The notes: a model not told the origin generated them from the letters alone. Positions 25,848 through 34,795 are shown, counted from the stretch's first letter. The stretch is DNA of 64,000 nt from Streptomyces sp. CB09001 (GCF_003369795.1 NZ_CP026730.1:5695001-5759000), one strand, 5' to 3'. A program made the numbers and translations.

Positions 25848-26253
25848 TCCCGCTCTCCGGTGTCGGGAATCGCCGGTTGCGACGTGAGCCGACCGATGGG
25901 CGTCCTCCTCCATCACGGCAGTCGGCGAGAGGGAGCAAGAGACGGTGGACGCGGTCTACCAGCGGGCCGTGCTCAGTCTTCCCCAGGGCTGAAGGTCTAC
26001 GCCACCGGGAGAAATGGGGGTCGTCATGACGCTCGTTTGACGCTCTGGGGGTCCGTGCGCAGGACAGCGAGCCGAGAAGAAGGCTTTGACCTGGCCTTTC
26101 CCGAGACTTGCTCAGGCCGACATCTTTCCGATGACCCACCACGTGGAGTGCGCGGCGATCCTCGAGCCTGTCGTGAAGGGCACTTGACCTGCGGCTTCGC
26201 GCTTTTGCTGGGGTCATCGGGATGGTCTCGGGAGCCACCGTGCAGCCCGATGG
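25848..26253. other. Intergenic gap holding repeat copy C
   Basis: No supported gene. The dispersed repeat fills about 170 bp of it (26027-26200), separating the exporter operon from the convergent CHAT gene. Confidence 0.6.
26027..26200 (+). repeat. Dispersed repeat, copy C (extended)
   Basis: Aligns with copy B over its whole length and with copy A from GACCTGG onward. ATG 26131 to TGA 26185-26187 reads MTHHVECAAILEPVVKGT, 18 codons. It ends CTTGACCTGCGGCTTCGC. Confidence 0.7.
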
Positions 26254-29208
26254 TCACCAGCCCTGGTGGGTGAAGCCCGCCCAGCCGACCAGGTTGGCGG
26301 GGCGGATGTACCGGGCCCGGACAGCGAGGCGGGCCGGCATCTCGGGCGGGATTGTGCGCTGTGGGTCCAGCATCCACAGCTGGGCCCGGCGTAGGGCCTG
26401 CCCTGGCGGCAGTGCCTCGCATCGCAGGTAGTGGTGGGTCATGTACATCAGCAACGAGGTCTCCTCGTCCGGCACCGGCCACAGGGTGCCGAGCACGGTG
26501 TGCGTGCCTGCCGTCAGAAAGGCCGTGGCCAGGCTGTACGCCTCGTCGTAACCGCGGCTCGAGACGTTGCTCCAGCAGGCCGCGAGGCACACCAGACCGG
26601 GAGCGATTCGCCGGACCGTGCCCTCGATCAGCTCCTCCGCGGCCAGTCTGCTGCCCGCGGCCAGGTCCAGGTACGCGCTGTGCCGCTCGCCGGGATATAC
26701 CCGTGCGTGGCAGGCCAGGTGCAGCACGCCACCGCGCAGGCCCGCCAGCCGTGCGGACACCTCTGTGGCATCAGCGGTGTCCGCGTCGAGATACGTACCG
26801 TTCGGGTAGAAGACACGGTGGATCGCCTCCGCTTCCTCGCCCGCGTACCTGAGATCCCCGGTGGGGTCGCCGATCACCAATGCCGGGCTGCCGGATGCCC
26901 CGGCCTCGGGGGGTGTTCGCCCGGCGACCTCGCACAGGGTCCGGGCAGAGGGCGCGTACGAGACCTGCAGGTCCTCCAGCGCGTAGCGCCGGCCCGGTCC
27001 TCCGGCTCGCCAGGCGGCGTGCCACGGTACGGCACCGAGCGCGCCGACGGGGACGAGAACGACGGAGGGAACACGGGACCGGCCGCGCCGGGCACCGTGG
27101 GAGTCGCCGCTTCCGCGGAACTCCGCCGCCAGCGGTGCCATGACGGACTTCCAGGCCCAGCCGCACAACAGGTCCAGGGCCTCGGCCCCGCGCGGTGGCA
27201 CCCCGCCCTGGGGTGTGGTCACCGGGCCCGCGTCCCTGCGCGGACTCCCACCCCCGCGCCTGCGCGGGTCGCCGCCCGCCCCGCCGACGGCCTGGTACGC
27301 CGTGAGCTCCGGGGCGTCCAGGCGCAGGTCCGGCAGCGCGACCGAGCGCAGTGTCCCGTCGGCCCCGACGATCAGCGCGGCACCGGGAATCGTCCGGCTC
27401 CGCCGCGTCGGCAGCACCAGTTCCCCCGTCGGCACCAGGTAGACGAGCGCGTCGGCGCCGAGGGTCCGCAGCGCCCCAGCGATCTCGGCAAGGGCCGGAG
27501 TCCTGAGCAGCCTGTCGCGGTACGGCGATGCGGCCAGCACCTTCAGCACCCGGCGGCGCAGCCGCACATCGGGCCCGGTCGGCCGGGGCACGGACATGGG
27601 CTCGAACCCGCCGAACGGGCCGGGCTCCGGCTCGAGCGGCCCCGTCCCGGCCGTGCGCCACTCCTCGGCCAGCCCGTCCTGGCCGAGCTGCCTCAGCATG
27701 TCCGGCACGGTGGCGCTGACCTGCGCCGCGTGCAACATCAAGGCGCGGCCGCTGTCCAGCGCCCGGACCGCGTCCTCAAGCTCGCCGTCCAGGACGCACC
27801 AGCGGGCGACGTCGAGGCACATTTCCTCCATCGCCCTGCTGCCCGCCTCCATGGCGTGACCGGTACCGGATTGGAGAAGGACATTCCAGGCGAGGCCGGA
27901 CAGCGCGGCGAGGCCGATCTCTCGTGACTCCTTCCCGAGCCGGGCGGCCGCCGCCGTCCGGAGCTGCGGCATCATCATCGACCGCGAGCGCAGCGCGTTC
28001 GCCAGGAGACAGCCGACGTGGGTCCACATCGGGTGGGCCGGCCCCTCGGCCAGGCGCCGGACCCGACGCAGTAGCGAGATGGCCTGGTCGGTGTGGGCGA
28101 TGATCTCCCGGCCCGCGGGAGACAGGTGGCTGAGCGGCTTGGGCTCCCAGCGGACGAGACCGGACTGAAAGAGATGAGCGGTGGCCAGCTGGGCCGCGCA
28201 CCGCATCCAGTGCTCGCCGCCCTCCTCGCACTGCTCCAGTGCCTCATGGAGCAGACCGATCGCCTCGGCCATCGCTGCCCGGTCCCCGTCGTCCGCCGCC
28301 CCGGCGATCATTTCGACCGCAGTCTGCACCAGTGCGTAGGGATCCGTCGGGTCCGGCCGTCTGCCGGCGTCGAGCCGCGGACGCGGTCCGGGCCAGGACT
28401 GGCCCGTCCGCTGGAAGGTCAGGTTCCGGAGCAGGGTCCGGTTGGTGGCGAGCCACGACTCGGCGCTGTCCCGCCCCGGGTGGTGGCGCGGCAACCGGGC
28501 CAGCGCGATCTCCTGCTCGCGGATGTACCGTTCGACTGCCTCCTCGTCCCTGCCGAGGTAGGCCCGGCCGGCGCGGAGGCAGGCGATGTAGCAGGTGAGG
28601 TATGCCTGGTCGTCCGGCCGGTCGGTCAGGCCCCGGCGGGCTGCGGTCAATTCCTCGATGGAGACGTCGAGTTCGCCCTCGCCACCCCGTAGCCGCGCGT
28701 GCTCCGCCCGCGCCACCGCGCGGCCGATGCGGAAGGCGGTGGCGGTGGCGGCAGTCGTCCCGTCCGTGGCGGGGAGCAGGCCGGAAGCCGCGTCGAGATC
28801 CTCGACCGCCTTCTCGAGCAGTTCCGGATCGGCGTTCGTGGCGGCGGTGTCGTGCACCACGACGAGCGCCAGGACCCCCGTGATGTGCGCCTGCCATTGC
28901 GGGTCCCGCACGGTCCGCGCCGCCGCCGCCAGCTCCTGCGCCTGCTCGAGGGTGCAACAGGGCCCGCTCTGCCGCATCAGCGGTACGAGCTGAAGCAGAT
29001 AGCCGGCGAAGCCCGGGTGGCGCGGATCGGTGCCGGGCATGTTCCGCCAGTGGGCGTAATAGAGCTCGAAGGCCGCCGCGGCATCGGCCGTGGCCGCGTG
29101 CTCCGCGACCACCGTGCTGAGTTGCCCGATCGCCGTGCTCCACGGCCGGTCACCGATCACCGCCTTCACGGACCTCATCAGGGACTCGAGGTCGAAACGA
29201 TCAGCCAT
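26254..29208 (-). CDS. CHAT-domain protein with N-terminal helical repeats
   Basis: 984 aa from ATG 29208, 18 nt after the caspase-gene stop; the ribosome site GAGGAAGG overlaps that stop. Residues 1 to about 600 are alpha-helical and TPR-like, with many AxxLxxA-type helices. The C-terminal CHAT (caspase HetF-associated) peptidase domain spans about 680-984. Its catalytic His834 is in LHLACHARV and its probable catalytic Cys878 in VCLAACWSN, both intact. It is the last gene of the Hsp70/caspase operon. CHAT proteins often act in proteolytic cascades or cell-death modules; here it is a likely effector or a substrate-selecting partner of the caspase. Confidence 0.88.
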   Translation of the reverse strand: MADRFDLESLMRSVKAVIGDRPWSTAIGQLSTVVAEHAATADAAAAFELYYAHWRNMPGTDPRHPGFAGYLLQLVPLMRQSGPCCTLEQAQELAAAARTVRDPQWQAHITGVLALVVVHDTAATNADPELLEKAVEDLDAASGLLPATDGTTAATATAFRIGRAVARAEHARLRGGEGELDVSIEELTAARRGLTDRPDDQAYLTCYIACLRAGRAYLGRDEEAVERYIREQEIALARLPRHHPGRDSAESWLATNRTLLRNLTFQRTGQSWPGPRPRLDAGRRPDPTDPYALVQTAVEMIAGAADDGDRAAMAEAIGLLHEALEQCEEGGEHWMRCAAQLATAHLFQSGLVRWEPKPLSHLSPAGREIIAHTDQAISLLRRVRRLAEGPAHPMWTHVGCLLANALRSRSMMMPQLRTAAAARLGKESREIGLAALSGLAWNVLLQSGTGHAMEAGSRAMEEMCLDVARWCVLDGELEDAVRALDSGRALMLHAAQVSATVPDMLRQLGQDGLAEEWRTAGTGPLEPEPGPFGGFEPMSVPRPTGPDVRLRRRVLKVLAASPYRDRLLRTPALAEIAGALRTLGADALVYLVPTGELVLPTRRSRTIPGAALIVGADGTLRSVALPDLRLDAPELTAYQAVGGAGGDPRRRGGGSPRRDAGPVTTPQGGVPPRGAEALDLLCGWAWKSVMAPLAAEFRGSGDSHGARRGRSRVPSVVLVPVGALGAVPWHAAWRAGGPGRRYALEDLQVSYAPSARTLCEVAGRTPPEAGASGSPALVIGDPTGDLRYAGEEAEAIHRVFYPNGTYLDADTADATEVSARLAGLRGGVLHLACHARVYPGERHSAYLDLAAGSRLAAEELIEGTVRRIAPGLVCLAACWSNVSSRGYDEAYSLATAFLTAGTHTVLGTLWPVPDEETSLLMYMTHHYLRCEALPPGQALRRAQLWMLDPQRTIPPEMPARLAVRARYIRPANLVGWAGFTHQGW

Positions 29209-29226
29209 CCGTGACCGCCGCCTTCC

Positions 29227-31185
29227 TCAGCACCGCGGTACCTCGGTACGCACCTGGACCGTCTGCGTGGCCCACTGCCCCGGCCCGCCCGCTTCCTCCG
29301 GATGAGCGTCCCTGCTGCTCCGCGCGGGTGCGTCGAACCGGAGCAGCCCGTCCGCGTGCCGGAGTGCGGTGCCCCGGCTGCCGAGGGGTGCGAGCGGGTC
29401 CCAGCGGTCGAGATGGAAGGGCACGGTGTTCAACTCGCCCTCGCAGACGATCAGCTTCAGCCAGTCCCGGACGAACGCGCCGGGCCTCGGCGTCGTGTGC
29501 GCCGGCAGGGACAGCTGCACGGGCCGGTTGTCGAGGGCGTATCCGGTGTGGCCCGGTCCGACGAAACGGCCGTCGTCGAAGAGCCCGGTGTGGGAGGCGT
29601 AGCTGTCGGTGAGGTCGAGCAGGACGCACCACAGCCGGCGCCCCGTGGTGGCCAGGTGGCGGATCCGTACCGAGACCAGGGGCGGCACGGGGCCGGCGGG
29701 CCCGGGGCCGTACCGGCAGGCGATCTCTCCGTCGCCGTCGGGCACCAACGGAGTGTCGCTGCCCCAGGGCGTGATCTCCAGGCGGATCCGGCCCGTCAGC
29801 GGGGAGTGAGGTGCCTCGAGGTCGCGGAGCTGGTGCCAGCGGGTCAGATGGACGAGACAGGCGGCGACCCGGTCCGCGTCCTCGGGCCCGTCCAGCGGCA
29901 ACGGGGGGACGAACGCGGAGCCGTCGCGGCGCAGCACGTGCGCCTGCCCTCCGCGGGCTTCGATCCGGAACAGCAGGGCACCGGCGTCCTCCGGCCGTCC
30001 GACGCGGTGCAGCAGCGGGGAGGGCCCGCCACCGGGCCCGGCCTCGGCGATCGCCCGTGCCAGCGCCCGGGCCGCGGCGGGGTCGTCAGGTGCGGTCAGG
30101 GCGACCGAGGCGGGCGGCACGGCCAGTGCGGAGAGAGCCACCGGGTAGACCTCCGCCGGCTTCGGTGACCAGGACACCGGCTGGACGAGGGTGCGCTCCA
30201 AGCCCACAGTCGCGGCCCTGACCGTGCGGCCCACGTCCGCCGTCCGCTCAGGAGTCCGCCGGGGCGTGTCCGGCCGGGTCACCCGGAACTCGGTGCCCGG
30301 CCCCGGTGGCAGGCCGTGGCCGCTCCCGCAGTCGACCTGCCAGCCGTCCTCCCGGTCCTCCCACATCAGGTACGGGCTGGGAACGCGGGCCCCGGCGCCG
30401 CCGAGGAAGGGCTGGTCGGCGATCCCGCCCGGTTCCGCGGGCGCCAGCGTCGGCCGCTGGTACGCGCAGGAGACCTGCAGCCGGGACCGTGCGGCGGCGT
30501 GCACCTCGCGGTACGTCGCGCTCGGGCTCGCCGCCCTCAGCGCGCCCAACAGGGCGTAGCTGAACAGACCATGCGTCCGGCCCTTGAACCGTCCCTCGTA
30601 AGAGGGCTGGTCGAGCCGGGTGGCGGCGAGCAGCAAGTGCCGTGCAGGCTGTGCGGGAATGCGGGCGTCGCGTGCGGCCGCCGCGAACCAGGCGGCGTCG
30701 GGGGACGCGGAACGCGGAGTGAGGTGCCGACCGCGGGTGGCGCCGCCGGCGTAGCAGCAGTCCAGCACCGCGACCGTGTGGACGCCGCCCGCGGCCACCT
30801 CGTTGAGGAGCACGCCGAGGCGCTTGTCGACGAGCAGGCCGTCCGCGCATACGAGCGCCTGCCAGTGGCCGGTGGCCTCGATGTCGAGGTGCGCCCGTTC
30901 GGTGGCCGGCTGCTCGGTGCCGTGGCCGGAGAACCAGAACAGCGCCGTGTCCCCGGGTCTCGCCCGTCCGAGGCGGTGTCGGATACCCGCCGCGACGGCG
31001 CTCACGGTGGCGTCGCCGTTCAGCAGCTTCGTCAGCTCGAGCCGCCCACCGGTGCGTCGCACCAGCAGTTCCTCGGCGGCCTCCACGTCGTTGAGGCATC
31101 CGGTGAGCGGCGTGCAACGGTCGGCGGAGTAGGCGTTGATACCCGTGAGGAGGGCGTGGACAGTTCCCATCCGGCCGCCGTTCAC
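29227..31185 (-). CDS. Caspase-family (metacaspase-like) peptidase
   Basis: 652 aa from GTG 31185, overlapping the GrpE-like gene stop as GTGA; an ATG five codons in is also possible. The peptidase C14 domain occupies about residues 7-250. It has the start VHALLTGINAY, the catalytic His88 in FWFSGHGTEQ and Cys144 in AVLDCCYAGG, corresponding to the metacaspase H-G and DxCxxG motifs. The remaining 400 residues are proline/charge-rich with beta character (PYLMWEDREDGWQV, FHLDRWDPLAP) and match nothing I know. There is no signal peptide or membrane helix, so it is cytosolic. Confidence 0.88.
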   Translation of the reverse strand: MNGGRMGTVHALLTGINAYSADRCTPLTGCLNDVEAAEELLVRRTGGRLELTKLLNGDATVSAVAAGIRHRLGRARPGDTALFWFSGHGTEQPATERAHLDIEATGHWQALVCADGLLVDKRLGVLLNEVAAGGVHTVAVLDCCYAGGATRGRHLTPRSASPDAAWFAAAARDARIPAQPARHLLLAATRLDQPSYEGRFKGRTHGLFSYALLGALRAASPSATYREVHAAARSRLQVSCAYQRPTLAPAEPGGIADQPFLGGAGARVPSPYLMWEDREDGWQVDCGSGHGLPPGPGTEFRVTRPDTPRRTPERTADVGRTVRAATVGLERTLVQPVSWSPKPAEVYPVALSALAVPPASVALTAPDDPAAARALARAIAEAGPGGGPSPLLHRVGRPEDAGALLFRIEARGGQAHVLRRDGSAFVPPLPLDGPEDADRVAACLVHLTRWHQLRDLEAPHSPLTGRIRLEITPWGSDTPLVPDGDGEIACRYGPGPAGPVPPLVSVRIRHLATTGRRLWCVLLDLTDSYASHTGLFDDGRFVGPGHTGYALDNRPVQLSLPAHTTPRPGAFVRDWLKLIVCEGELNTVPFHLDRWDPLAPLGSRGTALRHADGLLRFDAPARSSRDAHPEEAGGPGQWATQTVQVRTEVPRC

Positions 31186-31799
31186 CGCTCGGTGTGAACG
31201 CGGACTTGTTGCGGTCGCACGATGCGCTCGTCCATCCGGTAGCCGTGCCGCACCACTTCGGCGACCTGGCCGTTCTGCTTGGGGGAGAGCGCAGTGACCG
31301 TTCCGACGGCTTCCTGCAGGTCGGGGTTGAACGGGCCGCGGGTGACCGGGATGCGGGTCATGCTGTACTTCTCCAGGACACCCAGCAGTTCCGCGGCGAC
31401 GGAGCCGGCGAAGGCGTCGCCTTGTGCGGCCTGTCGCTCGACCCGGTCGACGAGGAGGACGAGATCGTAGAGCAGGGGCTGCACGATACGGCCCTCAGCG
31501 GCCCTGCGCGCCTGGTCGAGTTCCGTCAGCAGACCGTCGAGGCTGCGGCGGGTTTCCCGGTCGTTGAGCAGCCGACGGCGGAACTGGTCACCGAGCGCGG
31601 CCAGTTCGTCACGCATGCCGTCGACCGCGTCCGCCACGACGGCGAACGGGTCGGGCCCCGGCGCGGTGGCCGGGGGAGCGGGCACAGGGCCGAGGCCGGG
31701 CCGCGGGTCCGGCGGCGGGTCCGGCGGCGGTGCCATCGGCTCGGCGAGGTGCGGGACGGACGGGGCCCCCGGCTGGGGCAGTGGTGGCGGAGTGGTCAT
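31182..31799 (-). CDS. GrpE-like nucleotide exchange factor
   Basis: 205 aa from ATG 31799, chosen because AGGAGAG lies 5 nt upstream and the start overlaps the previous stop (ATGA). About 65 residues of proline-rich disorder lead into a helical segment. The GrpE head domain follows (GPFNPDLQEAVGTV, then VVRHGYRMDERIVRPQQVRV), which in GrpE opens the Hsp70 nucleotide pocket. The proline-rich leader is longer than in housekeeping GrpE. It presumably serves the Hsp70 encoded three genes upstream. Confidence 0.8.
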   Translation of the reverse strand: MTTPPPLPQPGAPSVPHLAEPMAPPPDPPPDPRPGLGPVPAPPATAPGPDPFAVVADAVDGMRDELAALGDQFRRRLLNDRETRRSLDGLLTELDQARRAAEGRIVQPLLYDLVLLVDRVERQAAQGDAFAGSVAAELLGVLEKYSMTRIPVTRGPFNPDLQEAVGTVTALSPKQNGQVAEVVRHGYRMDERIVRPQQVRVHTER

Positions 31800-32956
31800 G
31801 AAACTCTCCTGGTCGGCGGCCGTTGGTCTGGGGGCAGCTCGTTGTAGGTGTGCTGCCAACGCGGCTTGATGCCCATCGCGATCGGCAGTCCGAAGAACCC
31901 GGCGAGGGGCAGCACGACGAGCGGAGCCTGCAGCACGAGCATCAGCGCCGCGCAGACGCCCATGACCGAGCCCATGCTCTTGTACCAGCGCCAGGTCCTG
32001 CCGAGTGCCTCGCCCGCGTGCACCCGGTACGTGGTCAGCCGGTCGCGGAGTGCGCCGTCCGAGGCACCGACGGCCAGCCCTTGGTCCACGCAGTGCGTGA
32101 CCATCGGGGCGCTGTCGGCAGAGGCGATGACGTACCTCTGCCGGCCCGGGTGCCAGACCATGGCACGCTCGGCGCGCCGCAACCAGATCCAGCCGATCTG
32201 GTTGCGGACGCCGTCGTGGCCGGGCCGCTCCGTCAGGGCTCGTTCGTAGTTGCTGAGCGCCTCGTCGTAGCGTTCGACCCGGTAGAGGCTGTCGGCGGCG
32301 GTGATCCGGAGACCGACATCGGCAGGCGCGAGCTCAACCGCCTTCAGGTGCCAGGGAACGGCTTTGACGTGATCGCCGAGCTGCTCCCACACCTGGGCCG
32401 TCAGAGAGTGGGTGAGCGCGTCGTAGGGGTGCAGTGCGAGGGCCCGCTGGAACTCCTGGAGCGAGTCGCTCAGCTGTCCTTGCTTGGCGTGCAGGGCACC
32501 GAGCAGACGCCAGGCGTCGCCGTTGCGCTCGTCGTGGTGCACGGCCTGCCGCAGCTCGTACAGAGCGGCTTCGTCGTCACCCTGGCTCATCAGCCTGCGG
32601 GCGTGCCCCACCCAATCCCGGACGGGCAGGGTGGGCTGTTGCTGTTGCTGTTGCTGTTGCTGTGGCTGGGGTTGGGACTTGGGTGCGGACGCCGGCACGC
32701 GGGAGCGTCGGCGCGCCTGGTCCAGTCTGCGGTCGTAGGCGTGGCGCCGGGCGCTGTCGAGGAGTTCCTTCCGTGCCTCCGAGACCAGCTCGACCTTGTC
32801 CTCGGCCTCCCGCCGCCTCTTGGCGTCGGGGGCCCGGCTTGCCCGGCTCGACCAGGTGCGGAAGGCCCGGTCGAGCTGCCGGGAGACCTGGTCCGCGCTC
32901 GCGGCACGGTCGATGCCGAACTCCGCGTAGTAGTCGGGGACGTCGTCAGTCGTCAT
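31796..32956 (-). CDS. J-domain-like / TPR membrane protein lacking HPD
   Basis: 386 aa from ATG 32956. The N-terminus resembles a J domain (DYYAEFGIDRAASADQV, and the end helix ARKELLDSARRHAYDRRLD), but the HPD tripeptide that stimulates Hsp70 is absent (the loop reads SSRASRAPD). A glutamine-rich tract (about 100-110) is encoded by a CTGTTG-type repeat near 32636-32665. Several TPR units follow (AWRLLGALHAKQGQLSDSLQ and similar), and the C-terminus has two hydrophobic helices (VMGVCAALMLVLQAPLVVLP). It is probably a membrane-tethered adaptor of the Hsp70. Confidence 0.75.
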   Translation of the reverse strand: MTTDDVPDYYAEFGIDRAASADQVSRQLDRAFRTWSSRASRAPDAKRRREAEDKVELVSEARKELLDSARRHAYDRRLDQARRRSRVPASAPKSQPQPQQQQQQQQQPTLPVRDWVGHARRLMSQGDDEAALYELRQAVHHDERNGDAWRLLGALHAKQGQLSDSLQEFQRALALHPYDALTHSLTAQVWEQLGDHVKAVPWHLKAVELAPADVGLRITAADSLYRVERYDEALSNYERALTERPGHDGVRNQIGWIWLRRAERAMVWHPGRQRYVIASADSAPMVTHCVDQGLAVGASDGALRDRLTTYRVHAGEALGRTWRWYKSMGSVMGVCAALMLVLQAPLVVLPLAGFFGLPIAMGIKPRWQHTYNELPPDQRPPTRRVS

Positions 32957-33162
32957 CGCTGCCGGCTCCGGCTGCAGAGTCGGAACCCAGGGGGTGTCGT
33001 TCGGATCTTGCCGGAGTCGCGGGGTCTGGCACGCTCATCTGCGGCGTTGTCGTCGGTTGCCAGGGCTCCGCCCTGTCGCCCTCCTCCGCCTTGCAGCTGC
33101 ACGCACCAGACCCCGCTCGGGTCGGTGACAAGGCGCCGTTGCCGGGGGCCGGCCTGATCCAC
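32953..33162 (-). CDS. Possible small protein between the Hsp70 and J-like genes (frame uncertain)
   Basis: The 217-nt space between the Hsp70 stop and the J-like start is open in two frames. One runs from GTG 33162 to TGA 32953 (69 aa, with DPSGVWCVQLQGG), has AGGGGG upstream and overlaps the next start as ATGA. The other runs from GTG 33164 to 32946 (about 72 aa, with GACSCKAEEGD and an acidic end) and overlaps by 11 nt. Both have biased third positions and neither resembles a known family. One of them is probably translated, because all other genes of this operon are tightly coupled. Confidence 0.35.
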   Translation of the reverse strand: MDQAGPRQRRLVTDPSGVWCVQLQGGGGRQGGALATDDNAADERARPRDSGKIRTTPPGFRLCSRSRQR

Positions 33163-33172
33163 ACGACACCCC

Positions 33173-34795
33173 CTAGAGGGTCGAGACGCGGGCGACACGG
33201 TCACTGAACTCGCTCAGCTCGGTCTGACTCAGATTGCCGGGGCGTTCGAGCTCGAACTCGCCGAGCCACTTGCCCGTCGTGCCGTCCTTCACCTCGACGT
33301 GGATGATGCCGTCGACGTCGTAGGAGTAGACCACCTCGAACGGCGCGCCCCTCGGGTACTGCGGGATCTCGATGGAGCTCTCCCCGACCGTTTTCACGTA
33401 CGCCAGGTCCTCGTCGTCTCCCTCGGTCACCTGGACCAGGAACCGTCGCTGCCGGTCGTAGAGGGTCAGGAAGATGTCGCTCCTCTTGGCCGGCACGGGC
33501 GAGTTGTGCGGGATGATCACCGTGTTGAACTGGTGGTCGTGGTTGTCCCGGTCGGTCGTGACCATGCCGAGGGACTGTGAGGTGACGTCCTTGATGGATT
33601 TCACCTTGCCCTTGGTCAGGCGGGCCAGACCGTCGCCGGGGGAGGACTCGACGCTCGCCCCGCTGCCGACGTACTTCCGCTTCTCCTCCACCTCCTCGGC
33701 ACGGACCGAGGCGTCCAGCGCGACCAGTGCGGCGCCGAGCGCGACCACCTCGTCCTGGGCGATGCCGCGCTCCGGCTCTCTGCCGGAGAGCCGCTGTATC
33801 AGCTTCGGCACCATGGGCATCCGGGTGGAGCCGCCGACGAGCAGGATCCGGTCGATGTCGTCCCAGCCGAGCCGCGCCTCCTCCAGCACACCCTCCGTGA
33901 TGATGCGGGTGCGGTCGAGCAGTTCCGCGGTGATCTCCTCGTACTTCTCGCGGGTCACCCGGATCTGCTCGTGGCGGCCGCCCACGGAGAACATCACGAC
34001 GGCCTGCGGGGCATGGGAAAGGGTGCGCTTGGCGATCTCCGCCTTGTCGCGCAGCTCGGCCTGCAGGCCGTTGTCCTCGTTGAGGTCGGGGCCGCCCGAG
34101 GCCATGAACGCGCCGTTGAGGTGGTTCATCAGCGCGCCGTCCCAGTCGAAGCCGCCGAGGTTGCGGTCCCCGTCGGTGGCGATCACCGTGTAGTCGCCGT
34201 TCTCGACCCGCATGACAGTGACGTCGAAGGTGCCGCCGCCCAGGTCGTACACGAGCACTGTGCCGATCGCCGCACCGTCGTCCCGGTCCTCCCCGCCGTC
34301 GTCCGCGGAGGACTGATCGAGGCCGTAGGCGAGTGCGGCCGCGGTGGGCTCGTTGACGATGCGCAGCACTTCAAGTCCGGCGATCCGCCCGGCGTCCTGC
34401 GTCGCCTTGCGCCGGACGTCGTCGAAGTACGCGGGCACGGTGATCACCGCCTGCTCGACGGGCTCGTCCAGCATGAGTTCGGCGTCTTCCTTGAGACGCT
34501 TGAGCAGCAGAGCCGAGATCTCCTCCGGCCGGTACGGCGTGCCGGACTCCGAGTGGTAGATCGGGTTGCTCTCCCCCATGTAGCGCTTGGCGAACTGCAC
34601 CACGTGGTCGGGAGCCGTGGCCGCGGACCGCTTCGCCTGGGATCCGACGACCACGGTGTCGCCCTGGAACATCACTACCGACGGTGTGATGTTCTCGCCC
34701 TCCCGGTTACGGACGATGGACGGAGTACCCGCCCGGTCCGCGACCGCCACGGCGCAGTACGTCGTTCCTAGGTCTATGCCCACCACACGCGCCAC
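33173..34795 (-). CDS. DnaK-like Hsp70 without the C-terminal lid
   Basis: 540 aa from GTG 34795, preceded by GGAGGGGG; GTG 34816 lies upstream of that ribosome site. The actin-like ATPase is complete (VGIDLGTTYCAVAVAD, VITVPAYFDD, NEPTAAALAYG, VYDLGGGTFDVTV, ILLVGGSTRMP). The beta substrate-binding domain follows (TSQSLGMVT to about residue 510). The protein ends soon after with NLSQTELSEFSDRVARVSTL and lacks the roughly 100-residue helical lid of DnaK. An acidic insert (DDGGEDRDDG) sits near 200. It is first in the operon with J-like, GrpE-like, caspase and CHAT genes. No HspR (HAIR) or CIRCE element was seen upstream. Confidence 0.9.
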   Translation of the reverse strand: MARVVGIDLGTTYCAVAVADRAGTPSIVRNREGENITPSVVMFQGDTVVVGSQAKRSAATAPDHVVQFAKRYMGESNPIYHSESGTPYRPEEISALLLKRLKEDAELMLDEPVEQAVITVPAYFDDVRRKATQDAGRIAGLEVLRIVNEPTAAALAYGLDQSSADDGGEDRDDGAAIGTVLVYDLGGGTFDVTVMRVENGDYTVIATDGDRNLGGFDWDGALMNHLNGAFMASGGPDLNEDNGLQAELRDKAEIAKRTLSHAPQAVVMFSVGGRHEQIRVTREKYEEITAELLDRTRIITEGVLEEARLGWDDIDRILLVGGSTRMPMVPKLIQRLSGREPERGIAQDEVVALGAALVALDASVRAEEVEEKRKYVGSGASVESSPGDGLARLTKGKVKSIKDVTSQSLGMVTTDRDNHDHQFNTVIIPHNSPVPAKRSDIFLTLYDRQRRFLVQVTEGDDEDLAYVKTVGESSIEIPQYPRGAPFEVVYSYDVDGIIHVEVKDGTTGKWLGEFELERPGNLSQTELSEFSDRVARVSTL

